From positions 1-64,000 of the forward strand of contig NW_019028992.1 of the NCBI RefSeq assembly GCF_002105155.1: a DNA stretch of 64,000 nucleotides. The letters are read 5' to 3'. Origin of the DNA: Lobosporangium transversale (taxonomy: Eukaryota > Mortierellomycota > Mortierellomycetes > Mortierellales > Mortierellaceae). The notes beneath the pieces were generated by a model. It searched no databases, had not been told where the DNA came from, and saw nothing but the letters and a program-made list of their open reading frames with translations. The position numbers and the translations under genes are program-made. This document shows, piece after piece, positions 54,813-64,000 of this stretch (its first letter is position 1; each line of letters begins with the position of its first letter).

Positions 54813-56277
54813 GGCTGTGAAGGTGGAAATACTATAAAAGAAAGCAGAAAAGAAAAAAGAAAGGAAAAAGTGTGCTGGCGTGAAGAGCAAGTACAAATGA
54901 TGAATGATATTGGTTGAGAGAGAGACAAAGAAAATATTTTTAAAAAATAAAAGGTAAGAAAGAAGCAAAAAGAAAAGAAAAGAGAAAAAGAGAGAGATAA
55001 AAGGATAGCTGTGGAGTTGTAAGGTAAAAAAAAAAAAAAAAAAAAAAATCCAGGAACATAGAAAGTTGAGGTGTCTTCTTTTTCTTTTTTTTCTTTCTTT
55101 CTTCTTCTTTTCGTCATCATATACCATCATATACAAATACCTTTATCTTCTTTTGACACATTGACACATTACACACCCCTCTTTTTATTCCAGAACCCTT
55201 GTCCTTATTCTTTTCTTTCTTTCGTTCTTTCACTCTTTTTTTTTTTATTTTTTATTTTTTTTTTTTTAAAAAAAAAACTCTCTCTCGTGGTACAGAACTC
55301 TGGTAGTGACGGTAGTTGTGATTGCAATGCTTTATTACCGTCGTTGCAAGGAAAGTTTTTTTTTGTGACACCATGGGAACTCTCCTCGTTACAACAGTCC
55401 AATTGCAATGTCACTGGCAAGTTTCATCCGTCAACATCAGATATGAATATTTCTATATACATATACCTATGCAATTGGTAAAGTAGAACTGTACGTCCTA
55501 ACTGGGAGAATCATCGCATTCATCTACACTTGTCCATGTCCCACATGCGTCATTTTCATTCTGTATCGCAAACTATTCCAATGACTTCAAGTAGCCTTCT
55601 CTTCCCGACAAAAAAAAAAATCCCTCAAGGCTTACCAACAGAGTCCACGTAAGCTCCTGCGAGGAGTCTATCTTTCTTACACACCAATCTGCCTCTAGGC
55701 ATCCACCCGAAAGGATCTCACCGACATTGACTTTGTTAAAATGATTTTCCTTTCTACTGATCTGTCCTCGAAATATAGAAGGGTACCAGATAAACAAGCG
55801 TAATGCATATATTTATATCATCGACAGACAACCAGCATTTTAAAGGCCACAAAAGCGTAATCTACATAAGCTACATACATGTATAATATTTTGGATTAGA
55901 CAAACATTCAGGCATTTCCGATTTCTGATTTCTGAGCATAATATTTAGGTATTTGGGTATTTGGACATTAGAGTATTAGATGGCATATTTTTGTGATCAT
56001 TTTCATCATTAAACAAAAATAAAAAAATAAAATAAAATAAAAACTTCTTATTATTCGTAGACTGTAAAAAAAAAAAATAAAAAAATAAAAAAAACCATTA
56101 GACAGGTAGCCTCTGACCACTTATGCGATCCACAATCTATTTGTTCATTATATCAACCATCAGTTTTAGAAAGGAAAAAAAAAAAAAACATTAGTTATCA
56201 AACGTTGGCTAAAATTTATTAGAGGCAGAAAAGCGGGAGTAAAAAAAAAAAAAATACATCAAAGGAATGACTGCCTT
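54813..56277. other. Intergenic region, no gene recognised
   Basis: Pyrimidine- and A-rich leader DNA of Mo25 up to about 55150, a T/A homopolymer palindrome at about 55230-55277, then AT-rich sequence. Open frames are low-complexity. Confidence 0.5.
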
Positions 56278-56935
56278 TAAGGGTCCTGTGGGAGATGCTG
56301 TGTGTGTCAGCCACAAGCCAATGCAATTTCGACAAAGATATAAAGGAATATTGAAAGGTCATGATGAGAAATAAAGAGAGAAAAAAAAAAAAAAAAAAAA
56401 AAAGATCAACACCGTCATAGTTACACATACCTTCGAGATACCTGGCGCGCTCAGTACATTTCCAATCACAGGTAATTTCCTCAAAAAGCTGATAATTACC
56501 GGGAAAAAGTCGCTACAGTAAGTAATTGTAAAAAAGTGTTCAGTCAATCTTTTTTTGTGAGTCTGCATGTAGTGTAGCCCGAATCAAGGCTTGGAGCCTT
56601 TACAACTTCTTCTTACCCAAATAAATTAATAAATCCAAAAAACTCGACAATGACCCCAATGGTGGGCCATTTGATAAAGACTAAAAAGATCCCGCTGAAG
56701 AAACAGACAGTACCACGGATCTTTTGAGGCCGTGCAAAAAAATACATCGTCTTTTGTGTTCCAATGACCAGTGTCAATCCTGCCAAGAATAAGATCTATG
56801 TTTGTAATGGTAAAGGTAATGAACAACTCAGTCATAAATTGTATTTTTGAGCGCTGCCGAACAAAAGTAGTTCCATTGTCTTCTAGTTTCTCCAAGCACA
56901 GTCATATTTTCCTCCTATTTGTCTGGCCTGTAACG

Positions 56936-56980
<45 letters not shown>

Positions 56981-57359
56981 TCATGGAGGACTCTGTTGAC
57001 ATTGTTTAGTCGTTTCATTCCATCCATCCAGTAGCTCTTTGCATCTTCCTTGCATATTGATTTATGCTTACATTTCCAATGGCAAGTAATCCTCCATCAA
57101 AGAACATCATGACACCCATCAGCATAAAGAATAATCCAAATGCAGTCAAGCCTACGCCGATTTCTAAGTCAAGCCAAGTCAGGTCGAGTTGAAAATAAAA
57201 GTTTGAACGGTGTAAGAGCTAAATTAAATTAGTTTTTTTTTTTTTTTTTTTTTTTTTATTTCTTGGAAGGAGGGATCTATAATCAGCAAGTTGCATTGGC
57301 TTATTGTAGCCAATATGATCTGCCCAATGCTACTTACTCTGAGTATCTGAGAGCCACAT
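56278..57359 (-). CDS. GOT1: Got1-family vesicle transport protein
   Basis: Exons 57359-57338, 57163-57072, 56795-56617 and 56512-56431 give 125 codons in phase: MWLSDTQ, then IGVGLTAFGLFFMLMGVM (helix 1) with FFDGGLLAIGN, LILGTQKT-like second helix, two further hydrophobic helices, and LPVIGNVLSAPGIS. Got1 is a small four-helix Golgi/ER membrane protein that helps ER-Golgi transport vesicle function. The last exon is uncertain: an acceptor after CACACACAG near 56299 would add a few residues and stop at 56280-56278. The other exons are secure. Confidence 0.9.
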
Positions 57360-57600
57360 GGTATATTAAAAGATAATGATGCAAAAAAAAAAAAAAAAAA
57401 AAAAGCAATGAATGTAATGTGAAAGTAGATGAAGCAAGTAGGAAAGAAATTAAGATGAATGACGTGGAATAATTCATATAATTATACGTGGCAGGCTTCA
57501 TAGAATGTTGTGGACGTAATTTAATAAAGTATTTTTTGACACAGAAAGGAGGTGCATAAAAAAAAATAAAAAAAACCCCTCTGATCTATTTGTCTACAAG

Positions 57601-58863
57601 CTACCATGCCTCGGATGACATTGATTGCAGAGTCCCTTCGTTCCCACTCTCTGGAGATGAATGTGAAGGCGGAGGTTGACCCTGATACTCGTACCGCTGC
57701 TGTTGGTGAGGATGTAGTTGAGAATGACCTCCTTGTGTCATTTGTGCTCGCATGTACTGCAGTTGAAGCTGTTGTTGTTGTTGCTGTTGACGGTATGGGT
57801 CCAACGCCTCGCTGGAGCCCTGGAGATACATTTTCATAGTCAAACTTTTCAGCATCCTCTCTACTTGTTTCATTTTTGGTGACACAGGACATTTGACACT
57901 TCAGATACACTTACCATGGTAAAGGATCCATTTTCAACAACTCCATATGGGTATCCATATCCTTCAAAGCCTGGATTCATACCACTACTACTGCCAGTAG
58001 GAGGGGCTGTAGGTCCAAGTGAAGGAAATGATTCTTGACTCCGCCGATGCTCTGCTGCTGCTGTTGCTGCCGCGGTAGCAGATGGCTTGTGTTCTTTTGC
58101 CATCTTGTATTCCTCGCGCGGGACAATGTCAATTAAGAAATCAAACATGTCGGTCTTGGTTATTGCGGCTGCAATGTCGCTACGCTGCAAGGTCCTCCGT
58201 TTATTCTCCTCTGCATGAATCCTGTAAAATAAATAAAGAAATAAATAGAAATAAATAAATAAACATTTGGAAAATCTTTCTTTTTTCCTGCACTACGTTT
58301 GTCATTGTGTGTTTCTGCTAACCATGCGCGAAGGGTCAACTCTGTAATAAAAATCTCACAACCCTTATCAAATATCATGGGTGCTTCTGCTGAAATCATC
58401 TTGGCCTAATAATAATAATAATAAAAATAAAATCAACATCCAACAGCATCAACATTATGTAGACAAATTTCTCATGTCTTGAATAAAAAAAAAAAGGTAA
58501 AGTTTTTTCTTTTTTCTTTTTTTTTTAAACCTTGACATCCTCGTCTGTCTTCATGACTTTTTTGATCCTTGCCAGGGGTAGGTGATGCAGCTTAAAATCA
58601 TGAGGAACATTTTCGACCTCGTTCATTTGGTTTATCCAGAACGACTGCAATAAATGCTGGTGTTGAGGCTGCATTGGCTGTTGATGTGCCAATGATGGGT
58701 CATGATGATGCTGTAGTGGAAGTGGTTGTGCGTGACCCATGGATGGGATTCCCATATGATATGGCTGCTGCATTTGTGCCTGTTGCTGCTGTTGATAATA
58801 CTGCTGTGCTGCTGCGGGATCAAACGAGGACGACCCACCAGAGGTCTGTCTTTGGTGCGACAT
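57601..58863 (-). CDS. HAP5: CCAAT-binding factor subunit NF-YC / Hap5
   Basis: Four exons: 58863-58531, 58405-58323, 58221-57915 and 57819-57601; phases close, 313 residues. A Gln/His-rich head precedes the histone-fold core: [63 protein letters not shown] and the conserved [20 protein letters not shown]. The tail is Gln-rich. Hap5 pairs with Hap3/NF-YB and then binds Hap2/NF-YA on CCAAT boxes in promoters. Head and tail expansions are common in fungi. Exon 2 ends at a GTTAGC donor, a less usual form. Confidence 0.95.
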
Positions 58864-59200
58864 CGATTTTTAAAAAAGAGAAAAAAAAAAAAAAAAAGTA
58901 CAAGATCAATATTGTTTATCTAGCTAGTGAGTGCAGAAGAGTAAGGTTTAGAGAACCAGCATAAAAGTAAAATGGATCACAGAGAGAAAGCAAGAGCAAA
59001 AGCAAGCAGGAGAAAGGACAAGGAGATGAAATGAACGAAAGAAAAGAGGAGATTTCTTACTGAACGAACATTTGAATAATATATTTCAATAGTAAAAAAA
59101 AAAATTGGCGGGAAGCCAGAGAGAGGGGTGGGATTGTACCCGTGATTTGTCTCAAAAATCAATTTTTTTTTAAATATCTATTTGCATGATAATAACAAAT

Positions 59201-60324
59201 CTAGTCAAAAGGTAATCGCCTTGCTCCGCTTGAAGAGAGTCCAGAAATAGTTCTATCACCCGATGCACCACTATTGCCCGCGGCCGCTGCTGCAGCAATC
59301 GCGCTTGGAATCTTCATTCCACAACAAGTTGGAAACTCCTGGCCGAACGCATGCACATGTGTATGACCCTCCACGCCAGCTTCTTCCTCGTCCTCTTCCA
59401 AGATCCGACTGTCACTCGTACCTTTGAATGGGAGCAACGACCCAAACATGAAATGCTGCATGATCGGAAGCTTGCCAAACACCTCTGCTTTGTACATCTT
59501 GATCATACCCGAGTTGACTTTATCCCAGGTCTTGACTGCACTGATGTCATCTAGCATAGGTGAATGCCACCTCAACGATGCAGACTTGACCTAAAATGCG
59601 AAAAAATCATAAATCACAAAAAAGGTAGACGTTATATATACGATGTAAGCAGTTGTATTATCGCTTACTTAGTATAGTAGACAAGCTGACATGTGAACCC
59701 AAAAAAAAATGGTTTTCAGTAATAATGGAGAGAGATACATACCGAGTTGATAAATTTGACGCAGGAAAGGTACATGTAGTCTTTGGAAAATTCGGACACA
59801 ATGTCGTCGTCGTGAATTGACTTTGGTTTGATATATTTGTGGCCCCGTAGTTGTGCTGCCCCAAAAAGAAAAGGCAGAAAGTGGTAATCGTCCAGACCCC
59901 ACACTCCGTGGGATCCCGCTGGCTCAAGCCAGTATGTGAACTGTAGATTCCTCATAACCTCAATATACCTTTTATGTGAAAGAGAGATGAGGTAAATGAT
60001 AGGTATTCATTTCTAATATGCAACGCAAGAAAGAGCGATAAAAAAAAAAAAAAAAAAAAAAAAAAACTTACTTGAAAAACACTTTGATTACCACTGCCTT
60101 GTAGTCCTCTTGTTTGATTAGACCCAATTTGTGAAAACAATAGAGCCATGCTAAAAAGTTGGCTTCATGTCCTGTTCCATAGTCAATTCTCTTGCGATTG
60201 CCCCAGCACTCAACAAAGTACTTGGTCACTTCAGGTACTGCCTCCGTGGGCTGCACCAGTTTCTCCATCCATTCTGGCGCAGACTTGAAGAAACAAACGA
60301 TGTCAACAACGGTGAAAAAAAAAA

Positions 60325-60356
<32 letters not shown>

Positions 60357-61632
60357 AGAAAAAGAAAAAGGAGATTAAGCATATTTATCCATTTTTTTTT
60401 AATAAAAAAAAAAAAAAAAAAAAAAAAGCCATCATCGACAACAGTTTATCACCACCCACCAAACCAACTTGATCGTAAAACTTTCGGAAAGCAGGGTTGC
60501 CAAACCGACTCTCATGTCCAGACTCGGGTGGATATTCTTCTGCAACATCATTTACCAAATCCAGTGTTTCCAGCATCCCTTTAACCACCTAAAACGCGTC
60601 ATAAAAAAAATTAAATACTCGATAGACTATGAGGTGAAATAGCCTTTGCTGTCAAAGAGACATCTGCTTGTTTACTCTTCATATAAAGAGGTATGGTCGT
60701 ACCTCGCTTTCATAGCATTCGGCAGTGCTCACAACCCCTATTATGCTTTCATTCAAGGCTTCCAAGAATTCAAACAGACTAGCGTAGCTGGCGGACACAT
60801 GGAAAAGTTCGAGATCATCTTTAGTCAAAATCTCTTTCCGTGGCACTGCAAAAGCGTCATGGTTCTCATTCATCCTCCCAGATTGCTCAGGCTTCTGGCT
60901 CGGATTTGTGCTTATATGACTGGTAGAACCAGTCTGGGTGGCTGTAGTACTATCATCAACTATAGTGTTTGTTAAACCAAAGGGGGGCTGTTCCATTTCC
61001 TGGTCTTGATTCTGGTCTTGTTCCTGGTCTTGGTCCTGGTCCTGGTCCTGATATTGATCTTGATCTTCGCCTGCGTTCGAGGATGTGGACGAATATGTAC
61101 TTCCCATCTTAAGTGATGCATGAGAAAGGGTTGGTGATGGCGGCTCTGCTATGATGGATGATGGTGGAGAAGGCACTACTGAAGGGACATCTAAGCCCCT
61201 AGCATAGTGTCCACTAATGCTGTAAGGCTTTGAAGAAAGATACGATGGATTCGAAGCTGTGGTCGATCCCAGTGTCAGGTTTTGAATGGTAGGAATATCA
61301 GGGGCAGGTACTTCAACAAGTGTTGGTGTAAGTTGGTGAAGCTCTTCAAGGTCTGTATCGTGGCTCGCAGGAGCAGAAGCGGAGGTCGGCGTACGTGCAC
61401 CAGAGTCCTGAGTCTGATCTTTAGGGTTATGGTCAGTGGTATCTTTGCTGATTGCAATTGTCGATGTCCATTCCATAACCTGAGGTGCCTTGTCACTAAA
61501 GTCGATCGAATGTCTACCTGAGGACGGGATGCTAGGGTTGGTGGCGGGCGTTAAGAAGCTAGTCGCAGTAATTCCATGCGCATCATCTTCGGCGATAGTT
61601 GTGTGCTTGTCAGTATTAGATGATTCAGTCAT
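59201..61632 (-). CDS. PP2A activator PTPA (Rrd1/Rrd2-like) with long N-terminal extension
   Basis: Five exons: 61632-60703, 60588 to about 60470, 60283-60072, 59968-59743 and 59590-59201. The PTPA domain has [67 protein letters not shown] and [26 protein letters not shown] is a peptidyl-prolyl isomerase-fold protein that activates PP2A-type phosphatases. Unusually, about 270 residues of Ser/Thr/Pro-rich sequence with a Gln-Asp repeat (residues about 190-215) precede the domain start ([17 protein letters not shown]). The donor of exon 2 is ambiguous by six bases. The tail has an Ala run. Confidence 0.94.
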
Positions 61633-61804
61633 GACAATAAAATAACGAAGTGAGAGATGAATGAAGCATCAGATGAATGGAACAGGATTTTAGTTTGAGG
61701 GAGAAAAGCAAAAAAATGTGTCACGAGCAGCAATTTCTTCATTTGGGGGTTTTTTTTTTTTTTTTTTATTTCATGCAAAGATGTACATCACAAATATTAT
61801 TAGC

Positions 61805-63490
61805 CTAGCCATGGTTTATGCTTGGAGCTTGAACTGTCGTTCTTACGCCAACTGTATCCGGCATTGATGTTCCTTGTACCGTCATTTGAGACTCTTTTGC
61901 TTCCGTAGTGTTTTGATATAATGCGTATCTCAGATTTGAGGGAGCAGTTGCGGATGCCATCGTCTGATGCACTGGAGGCGACCCAATATGCATTCCTCCC
62001 AGTGTCTTGTTCAGTAAATGTGTTGGCGAAGCCAATGGCGGAGGTATCGATGCCAAACCTGCAGCTCCAGAGATGGCAGACATCCCGATAGTCCCAGGCC
62101 GCAGTGTAAGACTTCCCTGGTTCGTCTGCCGATTCGCCCGTATGATTTCAATCTCCGTCTGAAGTCTTTTGATCAAGTCTGCTTTCTTTCCTCCACCATG
62201 TTTTCCACGCTGGCGTAACATCTCCTTAAGCTCTGCTACCGTAACATCATCAAAATCAACTCGCTCCATTGCTGCATCCAGCTGTCGCTGTTGTTCTTCC
62301 GTCCGCGCCTGGGACGATGAATGCCGAGGAGCAATCCTTCCAATTTGAATTGGGGGCGCTGAGGACCCTGGTGTCGTAATAATCGAAGGACTTGGTAAAG
62401 GCACTGACTCATTTCCAGGGGTAACATTGGGCGGAAGAACGAACTTCTTTGCCTTTGCATCTAGACCTAGATTGGGTGGAATTAGAGACGATAGGGTCGG
62501 AGCAGTGGACCCTGACGTTTGCCCCAAAGTCGATGACTCGGAGGCTGATCTTCGCCGCTGCATTCCCAAAGCTGCTGCCGCTGCACGTCGTTGTGCAAGA
62601 GTAAGAGAAGGTGTCGTCTCCATGTCCTTGACGCCAGCGACGGAATTGAATCCAGGAGTAATGGGGTCCTTGCTTCCTGCTTCTACAGTGACACTCACTG
62701 TAGGAATATTTGGAATGGATATTTCGGCTGATACTGCTTTTGCTGTGGGCTTCTTCTTCTTGACAGACGCCGCGCTAGATGATGCAAGATTGCCAGGTGT
62801 TTGGTTGGCAGCAATTAATGTCGCTGTCAGTCCTTGTGAGAGATTTGAAGTCTCCGATTTTAGATCAAGGGAGGCACGGTTATTTTTTGATCCATTTTGT
62901 CCAAAGAGTGCCTTAATCCCTCCTTGAGATACTCTCGAGGTAGCAGTGGATGGTCTTGGTCTAGATTTGATCTTTGATGGCCCACCTGGAGAGGAAGCAG
63001 GTCCTGGTGATACTTGCCTCGATGAAAAGTAGTCATCACCAGCATAGTTTCCTGGAGAGAGTGGTGACTGCGCGGGCGAGTGACCCGTGGGGAATTGGCT
63101 CATTCCATGTAGATGGTGTGGGAAGTGCTGTTGGAGAGGGGTAGAGTAACCGAGTGGAGCAGGGCTTTGAGGAAGTTGTGTCTGTCTTGCTATTTCCAGT
63201 TGCAGTCGAAGCTGCTCCTGCTGCTGAAGCTGGTATAATCTATGCTGTTGCTGCTGTAGCTGAAGCTGTAGCTGTTGCTGTTGCTGACGCTGTTGCTCCT
63301 GTAATATTTGAAGCTGTAATTGTTGGTTATATTGCGTTTGCTGCCCTTGTTGCGATAATTGTTGATGCGATTGTGGTTGCTGTTGTTGCGGTTGCTGCAG
63401 CTGTCGATGATTTTGTTCTTTTTCTTGCTGTTGCTGCTGCAGCAGTTGTTGTTGTGATGATTGTTGTTGTGGTGATTGTTGCTGCTGTGA

Positions 63491-63521
<31 letters not shown>

Positions 63522-64000
63522 GGTTGTTGCTGTTGTTGCGGAGGCTGCTGATGGTTTTGGTGCAAAAGCAACGACGAAGAACCCGGTATTTCATATGAGA
63601 GCACTGTATTATGTTCTTGTCCCAGGCCATTCTGAATCTGCTGTAGTTGCTCCATTGTAATAGGGGTTTCGGGCGCTTCCGCAATATGGTCCATACTGAA
63701 AAATGAACTCCAGTCGCCTCCGTTAGCATCATTGAGACCATTGTGGAGAGCCATGCCAGTCATGCTCCCCAAAAGAGCGGGATCTGCATAAAGCGATAGC
63801 GTCGAAGGATCAAACTCAAAAGCCGCTTGCCCCGGTACATTAGAAGCTTGTCCTTGATCATAGTTCAAGCCATCACCATGTTGTTGGTGTTGATGCTGCT
63901 GCTGCTGCTGCTGCTGCTGTTGTTGTTGTTGTTGATGGCGTTGTTGTTGATGTTGTTGTAGCTGAGCTTGTTGTTCTTGGTGCTGCTGTTTTTGCTGATG
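61805..64000 (-). CDS. SAP-domain, polyglutamine protein (5' end outside window)
   Basis: The frame stays open from the stop at 61805 to base 64000, so the true start lies beyond the edge; no ATG is needed at 63868 because the reading continues upstream with Gln/His repeats. The visible 731 residues hold long Gln-rich tracts (63190-63590 and 63890-64000), a Ser/Pro-rich middle, and a SAP domain at about 62180-62290 (VTVAELKEMLRQRGKHGGGKKADL). SAP domains bind AT-rich or structured DNA/RNA and occur in chromatin and RNA-processing proteins. A KKKKPTAK patch near 62750 may be a nuclear signal. The exact orthologue was not recognised. Confidence 0.85.

Noticed and set aside
63154-63660. Plus-strand Ala/Val-rich 168-codon frame
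   Set aside because: Shadow of the polyQ coding repeats on the minus strand.

Overview
The window reads as a fungal nuclear genome fragment, most likely Mucoromycota and probably Mortierellomycotina. The reasons are short GT-AG introns in conserved eukaryotic genes, a Crinkler-type (CRN) protein, Ty3/Gypsy elements with chromodomains, several DNA transposon superfamilies, an F-box/LRR gene and very abundant A/T homopolymers. This is inference from gene content; no marker gene fixes the taxon.

The window has two compartments. Bases 1 to about 39.6 kb are repeat-rich. In order: the N-terminus of a C2H2 zinc-finger gene running off the left edge; a poly-A-spaced minisatellite; a decayed LTR; a nearly intact Ty3/Gypsy element on the minus strand (2.26-8.66 kb) with an extra antisense ORF; a Tc1-like element with an intact transposase; hAT-like and acidic gene fragments; a CRN gene with three frame breaks (11.8-14.4 kb); nested Tc1 fragments; a second, truncated Gypsy element (16.3-18.7 kb); a 7.1-kb near-perfect palindrome made of two inverted DDE transposons around a dead Tc1-like element (19.98-27.07 kb), itself sitting inside a small Harbinger-type MITE; a PIF/Harbinger element interrupted by another Tc1 (27.1-30.67 kb); a multi-exon gene with a PD-(D/E)xK-like signature (31.26-33.81 kb); then 5.5 kb of microsatellites, tandem duplications and no recognised gene.

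From about 39.6 kb to the right edge the sequence is ordinary genic DNA with compact, intron-containing genes: cytosolic lysyl-tRNA synthetase (+), F-box/LRR protein (+), SGNH/GDSL esterase (-), choline/carnitine acyltransferase (+), secreted GHSQG lipase (-), Mo25/Hym1 (-), Got1 (-), NF-YC/Hap5 (-), PP2A activator PTPA (-), and a polyQ SAP-domain protein (-) whose 5' end lies beyond the window. Exon phases were checked by hand and close for lysyl-tRNA synthetase, acyltransferase, lipase, Mo25 and NF-YC; they also close for PTPA except for one undecided donor, and for the first four exons of Got1.

The genes on the right do not form a pathway. They are housekeeping and regulatory functions (translation, acyl-group transfer, secretion, polarity/kinase scaffolding, ER-Golgi transport, transcription, phosphatase activation). 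The strongest unusual structure is the composite palindromic transposon. Because both halves of one MITE flank it, with TA on each side, the whole 7.1 kb appears to have moved as a unit.
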